A stretch of DNA of 56,813 nucleotides from an uncultured Rubritalea sp. (GTDB lineage Bacteria; Verrucomicrobiota; Verrucomicrobiia; Verrucomicrobiales; Akkermansiaceae): positions 1-56,813 of the forward strand of contig CALAJT010000037.1 of the NCBI GenBank assembly GCA_937923145.1, in the 5' to 3' direction. Below, piece by piece: positions 35,205-44,259 of this stretch. Numbering within the stretch: position 1 is the stretch's first letter; the number at the start of each line of letters is the position of its first letter. Below the pieces are notes generated by a model. That model searched no databases, was not told where the DNA came from, and saw only the letters and a list, made by a program, of their open reading frames with translations. The position numbers and the translations under genes were made by a program.

Positions 35205-35501
35205 ATGGCAACTACGAAAAGAACACGTTTCTCACGTCGCGTCCCAGACCACGTAACAGATGAGATCGTTCACGTATTAGGAGATGATGACAGTTTCTTC
35301 GGCTTCAATGACCTCTTCGAATTAGTATTCGAAAGACTCAAAGAGCGCAACGCGGTAAGCGGTGGTGAAGAAATGCTTCGACTCAGAGCGTATGAAAAGC
35401 TTCAAAACCTAGTCACTCGTGGCATGGTAGAGAAGCAAGGCAAAGAATATAAAGGTCTAGTCAGACTACCTGAAGCTCATAGCAGCTTCGAAGCTGAATA
35501 G
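35205..35501 (+). CDS. Small verrucomicrobial-type protein, possible winged-helix
   Basis: A 98-residue protein starting MATTKRTRFSRRVPDHV. The frame extends to a GTG at 35190, but the ATG at 35205 is preferred because a TATATA box (35193-35198) lies 6 nt upstream. A basic N-terminus precedes a helical core with a region like a winged-helix end (YEKLQNLVTRGMVEKQGKEY), so nucleic-acid binding is conceivable. I do not recognise a named family. A hairpin terminator follows. Confidence 0.6.
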   Translation: MATTKRTRFSRRVPDHVTDEIVHVLGDDDSFFGFNDLFELVFERLKERNAVSGGEEMLRLRAYEKLQNLVTRGMVEKQGKEYKGLVRLPEAHSSFEAE

Positions 35502-35550
35502 AAAATCCACTTTTTGCTGGATAAACTAGAAATCAACCACTAAACCTAAG

Positions 35551-35578
35551 CCCGTGTTACGAAAGTAACACGGGTTTA
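35551..35578 (+). terminator. Terminator-like hairpin with GAAA loop
   Basis: A perfect 10-bp stem, CCCGTGTTAC (35551-35560) and GTAACACGGG (35565-35574), with a stable GAAA tetraloop. The tail has only TTTAAT, so it is a moderate terminator. It separates the small gene from nuoA. Confidence 0.7.
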
Positions 35579-35620
35579 ATATTTCCACCATTATCCAATA
35601 ACTATACAACCTTTTAAGTC

Positions 35621-35986
35621 ATGCTAGAACAGTATTTTCCAGTCTTCATACAGACCATCGTAGCCATCGGATTCGCGGCTTCAGCTCTAGGTCTTAGCGT
35701 ATTATTAGGTAACAAGGGTCGCAAAGGTGGAGACAAAGACACTGTCTACGAATGTGGAATGCTTCCTGTGGGAGAAGGTTCACCGCGGTTTTCAGTAAAG
35801 TTCTATCTCGTAGCGATGCTTTTCGTTCTGTTTGATATAGAGGTTGTTTTCATGTATCCATGGGCAGTTCAATTCAAAGAACTCATAGCGGTTAACGCAA
35901 TGGCTTTATGGTCAATCCTCGGATTTGTAGGCATTCTTACAGTCGCCTATGTATATGCTCTACGTAAGGGAGCCCTCAGTTGGTAG
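35621..35986 (+). CDS. nuoA: NADH-quinone oxidoreductase subunit A
   Basis: A 121-residue membrane subunit of complex I with three segments (about 8-28, 62-82, 90-112). The signature DTVYECGMLPVGEGSPRFSV, followed by KFYLVAMLFVLFDIEVVFMYPWA, is unmistakable NuoA. No other nuo gene follows: the next 364 nt have no gene and then a minus-strand amidase. So nuoA is split from the rest of the complex I genes, or this is an extra copy. Confidence 0.95.
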   Translation: MLEQYFPVFIQTIVAIGFAASALGLSVLLGNKGRKGGDKDTVYECGMLPVGEGSPRFSVKFYLVAMLFVLFDIEVVFMYPWAVQFKELIAVNAMALWSILGFVGILTVAYVYALRKGALSW

Positions 35987-36279
35987 ATTTACAAACATGA
36001 TTCCTGAGGGATACTTCACATGTTTAGCTAATAAGACTAGCCCAGTTCACTGCTCCCAAGCTACATTGATAAATTATGGCTGATATTTCCCAGCTAAACT
36101 CATTCATGTAGGATAACTCCTTAGCTTACTATCTCTACTAACCGTATTTGCTTTACTGCCTATACATCCTCTAAAATAAAGGTATCTAAAAATAATAAAG
36201 TTTTTATATAGCTCCGTTTTTCCTGAAGAAGCTCTTATTAACTTGTAGCTCGATAAAAATAGTCACTATGAAATAAGAA
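35987..36279. other. About 290-nt stretch after nuoA with no supported gene
   Basis: AT-rich DNA with several stops in all frames. The longest ATG frame (35998-36084, 28 codons) has no family resemblance. There is no trace of nuoB. No terminator could be assigned to nuoA. Confidence 0.5.
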
Positions 36280-36315
36280 AAGCTCCAGTTAGCGATGAAT
36301 TCGCTAATGGAGCTT
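36275..36315 (-). terminator. Intrinsic terminator of the amidase gene
   Basis: An imperfect 15-bp stem (one bulge), AAGCTCCAGTTAGCGA (36280-36295) and TCGCTAATGGAGCTT (36301-36315), followed on the minus strand by TTCTTATTT. Confidence 0.75.
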
Positions 36316-36350
36316 CAGATGTTATGAAAAATTTTAATGTATCACCTGCT

Positions 36351-36983
36351 TTATCTTACCCAGCCTTTGCTGCGAGCTTTTTGATATTTAATAATACCGT
36401 CTACGATGCCCTCAGCCATCTTCTGTCTATACCACGCTTTTTTACAGCGAGTTCTATCGGAGTAGTTACTGACAAAACCACATTCTACTAGAGCTGAAGG
36501 ATGCTTCGTATGTCTTAATACGTAGTAACGTGCAAACTTTACTCCACGGCTTGAAGTTCTGTAGCGCTTCAGCATTCCATTTTGAATATAGCTTGCCAAT
36601 GGCTTAGAGCGGCTTGAATAGTAGAAAGTTTCTAGCCCTCTAATATGTTTCTTATACGTATAGTTATAGTGAATAGACACGAAGATAGCATCTCTATATT
36701 TGTTGGCAAAAGCAGCTCTACCTGACAAGGATATGAAAACATCGCTAGTACGAGTCATACGAGTGCTATACCCTTTTTTCTGGAGTAGGTGATTTACACG
36801 TAGCGAGGTATCTAGAGCCAAATGCTTCTCGTAGACCTTACCGTAACTTCCCCCTGCATCTTTACCTCCATGCCCTGGATCGATAATAACTGTTCTAAAC
36901 TTACCGGCTGAGCATATATTACTCATTAGGAATAGAGTTCCCAGCGCTAGGATCCCAGTTAGGACCTTGTTGAATTTTTTCAT
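36351..36983 (-). CDS. N-acetylmuramoyl-L-alanine amidase (Amidase_3)
   Basis: A secreted zinc hydrolase that cleaves the MurNAc-L-Ala amide of peptidoglycan. It has a signal peptide (cleavage after NICSAG) and a compact Amidase_3 domain with His38 in DPGHGGKDAG, Glu52 in YEKHLALD, His105 in VSIHYNY, and catalytic Glu167 in ALVECGF. There is no AMIN or SPOR domain, so it is the minimal form (210 aa). It is monocistronic with its own terminator. Possible roles are daughter-cell separation or wall recycling, as with the sugar kinase pair. Confidence 0.92.
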   Translation of the reverse strand: MKKFNKVLTGILALGTLFLMSNICSAGKFRTVIIDPGHGGKDAGGSYGKVYEKHLALDTSLRVNHLLQKKGYSTRMTRTSDVFISLSGRAAFANKYRDAIFVSIHYNYTYKKHIRGLETFYYSSRSKPLASYIQNGMLKRYRTSSRGVKFARYYVLRHTKHPSALVECGFVSNYSDRTRCKKAWYRQKMAEGIVDGIIKYQKARSKGWVR

Positions 36984-37297
36984 GACGTTGTTATGTTGTG
37001 GTTTGGGGAATGACTTATTTTGAAATGGCGCAACTATTTAGTTATTGCTATTACAAATATATTTATCACATAACTTAATAATCAAGTCAAATAAATTTTT
37101 AATATTTTATAACCTTTTTCTTGATTATTTTAAAATTTTACTTTAGCCCAGACGAGTTTAAAACGTAACTCATTAATAGTAAGCTGTATAATGTTTTTGA
37201 AATGTATGAAAAATCATATTTTCACATAATCTTTAACTGACATTTGCTCATTGCCCTAAGAGAAACTTTAGTCATGATAGTCTGATACCTCTTAATT
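36984..37297. other. 314-nt divergent AT-rich intergenic region
   Basis: No open frame. Both flanking genes (amidase, glycosyltransferase) are transcribed away from it, so it must hold both promoters; no clean -35/-10 pair was found. A/T runs dominate 37040-37140. Confidence 0.5.
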
Positions 37298-38494
37298 ATG
37301 CCAGATTCTACTAATCACCCTCATCAGAAAAAAAACGAAAAATACCTACATCTGTTCTGGGAGTATCCTCCGTATATCCAGGGAGGTCTAGGCGTAGCAG
37401 GAAAAGCTCTCTGTAATGCGCTATCAGATTACTGTAATATAGATATTGTGTGTCCCGAGACTCCAGGTGCTGTGGCTGAGCAGAGTTACCCTTGTGCTAT
37501 TTATCAAGTAAAAATGTCATCGTTCGATCATCTGAGTTCCACCTATACTTCAGGATCTCATGAATATGAGCAACATACCAAAAACCAAATTAACTCATTT
37601 TCTAAAGGAGTAAAAGCGGCTCACTTCACTGGCTACAGGGCAATCCATGCACATGACTGGATAACTGCTGATGCAGCCAAAAGCATCCAGCAAGCGAATC
37701 AACCCGATCAGGGAAACCAGCAAAGCTATATCCCTATCATCCTTCATATTCACTCTACACAGGTCGATAGAGTCGGAGAACAAACTAACGGAGCTATATT
37801 TATCAAAGAAAAGCAAGCCATGGAAGATGCTGATAAAGTCATAACAGTGAGTGAATTAACTAAACAAACCATCATAAAGTATTACAACATACCGTCTGAT
37901 AAAATCACGGTCATCCCCAATTCTATAACCAAGATTAAAAAAATTGCTCATAGATTTTCTCACCCGCCAACTATAATATTTGTAGCCAGAATGGAACAGC
38001 AAAAATCTCCGCTATTTGCAGTGGAGGTTATCTGCGCGGCTCTTAAAAAAGCTCCTCTCGCTAGAGCTATTATTGTAGGTAAAGGATCAGCCCTTAATGT
38101 CATTAGAGATATAGTGAAGTTCAAAAAAATGGACTCGCGCATCGAAGTTCTAGGGCATATTCCACATGAAAAAATGCACCTAGTCTATCAGAACTCTGAT
38201 GTCCTCATCCTCCCCTCAACAGCAGAACCATACGGACTAGTGGCTCTGGAAGCCGCTCAATCTGGAGCCGCTGTGATATTATCAGATCGTTGTGGCGCTA
38301 GCGAGACTCTCCGCAGTGCTCCACGACTTCCCATGAACACAACTGATTCATTTGACAGTTGGGTAAATACAGTTGTCAGTCTACTCTCCGATGAAAAACT
38401 CAGAGAGAACCAAGTGGCGACTCAACTAGATGATCTAAACAAATACAGTTGGAATAAAGCTGCTAGAAATTTACTCTCTACACTTGAGATCTGA
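37298..38494 (+). CDS. GT4 family glycosyltransferase
   Basis: A 398-residue retaining glycosyltransferase of the GT-B fold. The N-terminal domain opens with HLFWEYPPYIQGGLGVAG and has AIHAHDWITADAAKSI; the C-terminal domain has IFVARMEQQKSPLFAVEVI and the GT4 donor motif STAEPYGLVALEAAQSGAAV with Glu residues eight positions apart. The GGLG loop near the N-terminus resembles glycogen synthase-like GT4 enzymes. It stands alone before moxR. Donor and acceptor are unknown; it could serve polysaccharide synthesis but it is not next to the EPS genes. Confidence 0.85.
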   Translation: MPDSTNHPHQKKNEKYLHLFWEYPPYIQGGLGVAGKALCNALSDYCNIDIVCPETPGAVAEQSYPCAIYQVKMSSFDHLSSTYTSGSHEYEQHTKNQINSFSKGVKAAHFTGYRAIHAHDWITADAAKSIQQANQPDQGNQQSYIPIILHIHSTQVDRVGEQTNGAIFIKEKQAMEDADKVITVSELTKQTIIKYYNIPSDKITVIPNSITKIKKIAHRFSHPPTIIFVARMEQQKSPLFAVEVICAALKKAPLARAIIVGKGSALNVIRDIVKFKKMDSRIEVLGHIPHEKMHLVYQNSDVLILPSTAEPYGLVALEAAQSGAAVILSDRCGASETLRSAPRLPMNTTDSFDSWVNTVVSLLSDEKLRENQVATQLDDLNKYSWNKAARNLLSTLEI

Positions 38495-38564
38495 GCATAG
38501 CAGGATTAATATTCTTTTTTACCTAATATTACACCCCCTTGCTTCGTTCTAATACTCTAGCACT

Positions 38565-39470
38565 ATGCCTATTAAGAAACTTCAGTTACTTCACGATCGT
38601 CTAACAGATACCGTTCTCGGGTCAGAAGAACCCTCCACACTACTACTTACCGCACTGCTAGCTAAAGGTCATGCTTTGATCGAAGGTGCACCTGGAATCG
38701 GCAAGACATCCCTAGCTCAATCACTCGCTAGCTGTTTCGGCGGTTGCTTTAAAAGGATTCAATTTACCCCTGACCTACTCCCATCAGACATCCTAGGCTA
38801 TCACCTCTACCGCCAGCACAATGGTGACTTTGACTTCATTCAAGGTCCTGTATTTACTAATCTATTACTAGCAGATGAAATCAATAGAACGTCACCTAGA
38901 GTCCAGTCTGCACTTCTCGAAGCGATGAATGAATCTCAAGTCACTATCGATGGCTCTACGCATGTTCTTGAAGACCCTTTCATGGTGATCGCCACGCAGA
39001 ATGACACTTCAAGCACTGGTACATTCCCTTTACCAGAACCACAGCTCGACCGCTTCTTACTGTCCATCCCTATGTCATTGCCAAGCCGTGCAGTGCAGGA
39101 AAAAATCATTCTTGGTGAACTTAAGAAAATAGATATCTCCGAGGCATTTCTTAGCCTAGAGGATGTAATCTCACTACAAAAAGAAGCTAGTGAGATTCCG
39201 CTCTCAGACACACTCTCAGGCTATATCATCTCACTTTGCGAAGCAATCCGCCACCTCTCTGCAAATGAGAATGCCGTTTCAGTACGTGGTTCACTAGCTC
39301 TCATGCATGCAGCCCAGGCTTATGCTCTCATTACTCATTCTGACTACGTATTACCAGATCACGTTCAGTTTGTATTTCCACACGTGATGCGCCACCGAGT
39401 AATTAGTGAGGATGGCTCAGAGACAGACGAAATAATCCAGCAAGCACTTCAGCAAACCACCGTTGCTTAA
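38565..39470 (+). CDS. MoxR family AAA+ ATPase
   Basis: A 301-residue ATPase of the MoxR/RavA clade, chaperone-like. Walker A is GAPGIGKTSLA (about 43-53), Walker B and sensor segments are LLADEINRTSPRVQSALLEA, and the arginine-containing block PLPEPQLDRFLL follows. The next genes encode a DUF58 protein and a transglutaminase, the common conserved trio. MoxR proteins in this context are believed to act on metal- or protein-complex assembly of the DUF58/TGase partners. The spacing of 3 nt to the DUF58 gene supports translation from one mRNA. Confidence 0.94.
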   Translation: MPIKKLQLLHDRLTDTVLGSEEPSTLLLTALLAKGHALIEGAPGIGKTSLAQSLASCFGGCFKRIQFTPDLLPSDILGYHLYRQHNGDFDFIQGPVFTNLLLADEINRTSPRVQSALLEAMNESQVTIDGSTHVLEDPFMVIATQNDTSSTGTFPLPEPQLDRFLLSIPMSLPSRAVQEKIILGELKKIDISEAFLSLEDVISLQKEASEIPLSDTLSGYIISLCEAIRHLSANENAVSVRGSLALMHAAQAYALITHSDYVLPDHVQFVFPHVMRHRVISEDGSETDEIIQQALQQTTVA

Positions 39471-39473
39471 TAA

Positions 39474-40622
39474 ATGTCCAAATTTTCCAACAAGTTAGCG
39501 CCCCGCGGTTCCTATTGTTTAGGAATTGCCATAGGGCTATCGATTGCTGGATTAATGATTAAAGACGGTGTTCTTATCACCATAGCATTCTCCGCTATTA
39601 CACTACTTTTCTGCTGCTATATACTAGGCAGAAGAAATATAGCCAACCTAGAAGCCTCCGTAATGCTTCCTAGTAGACTTCATGCTACTAAACGCTACCA
39701 GCCACACCTCTCACTTTATAATAAAAGATCGCTGTTAGATGCTTTTAACGTCAAGCTCACCATCGCACTCCCCCATGGCACTCTTTTAGCATGTGAAACT
39801 CCCTGGATAGCCGCCCAGACAGCCTCTTCTAGCACATGCCCTATAGCGATACCCATGCGGGCTACCGCATTAGATCACCCCTATAAAATCACTTCATTCT
39901 TTCCGCTCAGCTTTTTCCATTTTAGCCGTCATCAGATACTACAGCATCCCGTCACTATTTACCCCAGATCCATCACCCCTATGGAACTACTAGAGCACGG
40001 GTCACTGGGTCAGTGCACCGTTCCGCTACAAAATGCTGCTATCCAAGACTCTGGAGAACCTCGTGGTGTGAGATCATTTCAGCCTGGTGACTCAGCTAAG
40101 CACATCCACTGGCCAGCCTCCGCTAGATCACTAGCACAAGGACACGGTATTCGCATTAGAGAATACGATCCTCCTGGACAACTCCCCGAACACTGCACCC
40201 TACTATTTCACTCATTCAGCGCAGACCGTGAGATGATGCGTGAGGATACATTTGAAAGAGCTATTTCTCTACTTGCTGGAACTATCAAGCACCTGCGAAA
40301 CCTAAAAATCAGAGTCACCGTCATCACAGATTTCCTAGGTTGGAATCCTCTTAAATCCGACACTCGTATCCAGTATTATGAACTCCTCGCACTACTAGCA
40401 GACTGCCAAAGAGCCATTGGAACCCAGAAACATGAGCTGCAGCAAGTCATCGATCAGCTTTCTAAAAATGAGCCTTCTATCTTCATCAGCGACATGCATA
40501 TAGACGCATGGAAATCTAGTCTTAACACCAAAGCTAACCATCTCTGCATCGACATCCGCCAAGTCAGATTTCCGCATAAGAAAACCGTCACTCCTAAACA
40601 AGCTTTAGCTAAATCAGCATAA
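39474..40622 (+). CDS. DUF58 domain membrane protein
   Basis: A 382-residue protein with two N-terminal membrane segments (about 12-30 and 33-52), then a soluble region with the DUF58 signature GEPRGVRSFQPGDSAKHIHW (about 190-209), and a vWA-like fold. DUF58 proteins usually accompany MoxR and transglutaminase genes. It lies 3 nt after moxR and its TAA overlaps the next ATG (TAATG). Function in the trio is not established. Confidence 0.9.
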   Translation: MSKFSNKLAPRGSYCLGIAIGLSIAGLMIKDGVLITIAFSAITLLFCCYILGRRNIANLEASVMLPSRLHATKRYQPHLSLYNKRSLLDAFNVKLTIALPHGTLLACETPWIAAQTASSSTCPIAIPMRATALDHPYKITSFFPLSFFHFSRHQILQHPVTIYPRSITPMELLEHGSLGQCTVPLQNAAIQDSGEPRGVRSFQPGDSAKHIHWPASARSLAQGHGIRIREYDPPGQLPEHCTLLFHSFSADREMMREDTFERAISLLAGTIKHLRNLKIRVTVITDFLGWNPLKSDTRIQYYELLALLADCQRAIGTQKHELQQVIDQLSKNEPSIFISDMHIDAWKSSLNTKANHLCIDIRQVRFPHKKTVTPKQALAKSA

Positions 40623-42403
40623 TGCGCGCTATACTCGTTTTCGTTCATATCATCATCGCCTACGTCCTCCTGAGAGGATGGCCTGAGGCGCTACCGATGT
40701 GGCTCAGGGCGGCACTTGCCCTGATAGTCATCATGCTAGCTCTTCCTCTGCGTGAGAAAAAAAACACTGCGCACCCACGTAAGCTTCTCACCTGTCTGCG
40801 CAAGCCACACTGGATGGACTTCCTCTACATAGGAGCTGTCATCGTAGTCATTGAGTTACTGCTATTATCTGTCTTCACTATCTTTCCAAAAGAAGCAGAA
40901 AATCTAGCTATCGACCTCCACAGTTGGGTGAAATCCACCGACTCTCAAGAAGAAGAACAAGGAACACCTGACGAACTCTCGACGTCAGAAAATGGTAATT
41001 GGCTGTGGGATAACCATTCTCAAAGACCGCTGGCTAACCGCTCCAGTAAACAGCCCAAAAACCGACCAGACATCTTCGTAGACCTACTCAGTCCTGAAAA
41101 CACTAAGCGCCTCAAGAGAACTCAGATTTACATCAAATCATTCTCGCTCGATTATTTTGATGGCACGCGTTGGGCGATCCACCAGCCTACTAAGTTTACT
41201 ATAGACAAAGGAAATAGCGAAAAACTACAGATTAGCTCTAAGATCATAGAGAATTTCCCCACCTACACTTGTAGAGTCACCCAAACATTTCATAACGATG
41301 GACAAAATGTTTTCTGCTCAATACACAATCCTCTCAACAGTCAGATCTCATCACTCACCAAAGTCAATACAGACACTTATCTACTACCCCAATTACCAAC
41401 TGGTGACAGTAGCTATAACTACCTAGCTACCTCACAGCCACTAAACCTGAACGCCATACTAAAATTAGATTCAACCTTCCTCCCTGCCAAGCCACCTACC
41501 ATCAATTCCGTCTACTTAAGCAAAGTTCCTGACTACCAGCTACAGCAAAACATAGCGAATCTAGCCAATACCATACCATCAGACCTAGGGACATCGGAGA
41601 CACTCCTGCAGATACGTAAGCTCATTCGCAAGCAAAGTAGTTATTCATTAAATATAAAAAATCCTCAGCAGCTAAATCCTCTGGATAATTTTCTCTTCCA
41701 CGAGCGCAAGGGCTACTGTGAGCACTTCGCTACCGCTACTGCTCTACTCTGCCGTGAGCACGGTATTCCTAGCCGTATTTCCTATGGCTGGACTGGTGGT
41801 AAGCACTTCGTCGACTCCAACCTATTCGTCTTCTTGGCCAAAAACGCTCACGCTTGGACAGAGATTTATCTAGTAGGCTACGGCTGGGTCATCTTCGACA
41901 CCACACCTCCCTCTCATATTCAGACGAACCAGGATTCAGACGAACCAGCTCCAGCTAATCTCGGAGATAAATACAGCTACGAGGTCTACGATTTAGACTC
42001 TGAATTGGGGGATTACTCGAAAGAATCCCCTGCTTGGAAAATACCAGCGATGATACTCTGTATCGGTGCACTATTTACCACGCTTATTCTATTACTAAGA
42101 AGAATATCTACCTCTCCCCGAGCAAATGCCACCAGCGGACACTTACCCGCTAGTCCTCCTAAGTATCTCTCTTTATTTGAAAAACTCTGTTCAAGACTAG
42201 GTCACCATTACTGTAAAGGAACTACTCTGGCACACAATATCAACGCTATAAAAACAAAGACTGAGGCGGTGAATCAAGAAGATCTAGATGACTTGTTAGA
42301 TTACCATTACAACATTACATACCGCGATGCACCTATAGATAAATCAGTCGAATCAAAGATACTTAAATCCCTCAGGCAATCATTGGCAAGCTGTGAGACT
42401 TAG
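40622..42403 (+). CDS. Transglutaminase-like membrane protein (TgpA-like)
   Basis: A 593-residue protein with three membrane segments in the first 95 residues, a large periplasmic part, and a last segment at about 475-495. The transglutaminase triad is readable: Cys in RKGYCEHFATATALL, His in AKNAHAWTEIYL, Asp in GWVIFDTTPP. In TgpA and related proteins this domain faces the periplasm. The N-terminal membrane part is shorter than in DUF3488-TgpA proteins. A soluble C-terminal tail of about 95 residues follows the last segment. It ends the moxR operon. Confidence 0.9.
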   Translation: MRAILVFVHIIIAYVLLRGWPEALPMWLRAALALIVIMLALPLREKKNTAHPRKLLTCLRKPHWMDFLYIGAVIVVIELLLLSVFTIFPKEAENLAIDLHSWVKSTDSQEEEQGTPDELSTSENGNWLWDNHSQRPLANRSSKQPKNRPDIFVDLLSPENTKRLKRTQIYIKSFSLDYFDGTRWAIHQPTKFTIDKGNSEKLQISSKIIENFPTYTCRVTQTFHNDGQNVFCSIHNPLNSQISSLTKVNTDTYLLPQLPTGDSSYNYLATSQPLNLNAILKLDSTFLPAKPPTINSVYLSKVPDYQLQQNIANLANTIPSDLGTSETLLQIRKLIRKQSSYSLNIKNPQQLNPLDNFLFHERKGYCEHFATATALLCREHGIPSRISYGWTGGKHFVDSNLFVFLAKNAHAWTEIYLVGYGWVIFDTTPPSHIQTNQDSDEPAPANLGDKYSYEVYDLDSELGDYSKESPAWKIPAMILCIGALFTTLILLLRRISTSPRANATSGHLPASPPKYLSLFEKLCSRLGHHYCKGTTLAHNINAIKTKTEAVNQEDLDDLLDYHYNITYRDAPIDKSVESKILKSLRQSLASCET

Positions 42404-42406
42404 AGC

Positions 42407-42666
42407 TTATTTCACTATTATATCAAATGCTTTAACCCTTTCATAAGCACTGATGATGGATAACTTTTCTAGACTAGCTACATAAGCTGTTGCTACGCTA
42501 TCTTTCATATCATCAAGTAGCTTAGGAATATTAAGCGCCTGATCTGCTCCATTGAGTTCTAATTTAGAGGCTCTTTTCCATCTAGGCTTACCTCGCTGTG
42601 CAGAGGAAAGAATGCATGAAGATATTAATATGAGTATAGTTCTTTTAAAAATACTCTTATAAACAT
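42407..42666 (-). pseudogene. Small secreted-protein gene with a shifted frame (pseudogene or -1 frameshift gene)
   Basis: An ATG at 42664-42666 opens MFIRVFLK and would stop after 13 codons. One base back (-1), the next frame continues RTILILISSCILSSAQ and runs 78 codons to TAA at 42407. Joined, this is an 86-residue protein with an ideal signal peptide (basic N-region, hydrophobic core, cleavage after SSAQ). The junction reads TTT TTA AAA GA, so it contains the -1 slippery heptamer T TTA AAA. Either a single-base deletion in the T5/A4 run has broken the gene, or it is read by frameshifting. It lies 35 nt after the guaA stop. No family is recognised. Confidence 0.4.
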
Positions 42667-42701
42667 TAATGGGTCTAAGAAGTTCCAGTCTACATAAAGG
42701 C

Positions 42702-44225
42702 TTATTCCCACTCGATACTTGCCGGTGGCTTGCTTGATATATCGTAGAGCACTCGGTTAATACCGTCGACCTCGTTGAGAATACGACTTGAGACTTTTCT
42801 GAGTAATGGTGTTGGGAGATCTACCCAGTCTGCAGTCATCGCATCCTCTGAGATTACCGCCCTTAGATTCGTCGCAAATTCATAGCTACGCTCGTCACCT
42901 TTCACGCCGACAGTCTTTACAGGAATGAGCCCTGCATAAGCTTGCCATGTTTTATCATACCAGCCACTTGCTTTGAGTTCTTCGATAAAAATGGCATCGC
43001 AGTCACGAATAATGTCTAACTTCTCTTTCGTCAGATCACCAGGGCAGCGAACCGCTAATCCTGGTCCAGGGAATGGGTGACGATTTAGAATATCTGCATC
43101 GATCCCCATAGTAGCTCCTAACTCACGGACTTCGTCTTTAAAGAGCTCAGCGAGAGGCTCTAACACTTTACCTTCCTTCTGCATTTCTAGAATGCGAGCA
43201 ACTCGGTTATGGTGAGTTTTAATAGTGGAAGCTTTCGAGTTTTCGTTCGATGCTGACTCTATCACATCTGGGTAGAGTGTTCCCTGAGCCAGCATTTCTG
43301 CATTACCAACAGCGTCCCAGAACACATCGATAAACATGTTGCCGATGATCTTTCGCTTCTTCTCTGGATCAGCTTCCCCTTTGAGAGCTGTTAGGAATCT
43401 TTCTGAGGCGTCGACCACTGTGATCGGCACTCCCATACGTTTGAAATTAGCTTTCACTTCCGCGGTCTCATTCTTACGCATCAAACCCTGATCTACATAG
43501 ATTGCCTGTACATTGACGCCTGCTTCGGTGAGAAGAACAGCGAGGACAGTAGAATCCACACCTCCTGAAACACCACAGACAACTTGCTTAGTTCCACAGC
43601 GTTTCTTAATATCTTCGATAAGTTCTCGCTTGAAATCTTCGATCTTAAATTCAGCTAATACTCCTGCTGTTTTGAGGAAGTTACTAAGGATCTGTGTGCC
43701 CTCATGTGAGTGAGTGACTTCTGGGTGGAATTGGATTCCGTAGAAGCTTTCGCCCCACTGAAGAGAAACTGGAGTTCCATGTTGATTATTGGCGATGATT
43801 TTACAATCTGCACCCAGTCCATCTACCGTATCTGAGTGAGACATCCAGACTTGGCTTTCTTTAGAAATACCATCATAGAGCCCCTCTGATGCTAATGGAT
43901 AGAGTCCAGCTTGTCCGTATTCGCGGTGCTTACTGGCTTTAACAGATCCACCAAACTTGATATTGAGAAGTTGCATTCCGTAGCAGACTCCGAGAACAGG
44001 AACATCGTATGATTTTAATAAATCAAAGTCGATGTCTGGGGCATCCGCATCACTAGTGGATGATGGACCACCTGATAAGATAACAGCTCCTGGCTTTCCT
44101 ATATTTGCGAGATTTTCTGGCTGATAAAGTTTAGCAAAATAACCTAGCTCACGGACGCGACGGACGATGAGTTGTGTGTATTGGGAGCCGAAGTCGAGGA
44201 CGGCTACATGATTGATTTCTTCCAT
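42702..44225 (-). CDS. guaA: GMP synthase (glutamine-hydrolysing)
   Basis: Converts XMP to GMP with glutamine. The N-terminal class I glutaminase has Cys in GVCYGMQ and the His-Glu pair in GIQFHPEVTH; the ATP-pyrophosphatase domain has VSGGVDSTVLA (about 224); the C-terminal dimerisation domain ends PPASIEWE. Length 507 is usual. It follows guaB by 34 nt, giving the classic guaBA order, with the small shifted-frame gene after it. Confidence 0.98.
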   Translation of the reverse strand: MEEINHVAVLDFGSQYTQLIVRRVRELGYFAKLYQPENLANIGKPGAVILSGGPSSTSDADAPDIDFDLLKSYDVPVLGVCYGMQLLNIKFGGSVKASKHREYGQAGLYPLASEGLYDGISKESQVWMSHSDTVDGLGADCKIIANNQHGTPVSLQWGESFYGIQFHPEVTHSHEGTQILSNFLKTAGVLAEFKIEDFKRELIEDIKKRCGTKQVVCGVSGGVDSTVLAVLLTEAGVNVQAIYVDQGLMRKNETAEVKANFKRMGVPITVVDASERFLTALKGEADPEKKRKIIGNMFIDVFWDAVGNAEMLAQGTLYPDVIESASNENSKASTIKTHHNRVARILEMQKEGKVLEPLAELFKDEVRELGATMGIDADILNRHPFPGPGLAVRCPGDLTKEKLDIIRDCDAIFIEELKASGWYDKTWQAYAGLIPVKTVGVKGDERSYEFATNLRAVISEDAMTADWVDLPTPLLRKVSSRILNEVDGINRVLYDISSKPPASIEWE

Positions 44226-44259
44226 AATACTGAGAATTAAAAATTTAAGATCCTTAAGC

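Noticed and set aside
35998-36084. 28-codon ATG frame after nuoA
   Set aside because: Too short, no homology in view, no conserved features; not nuoB.
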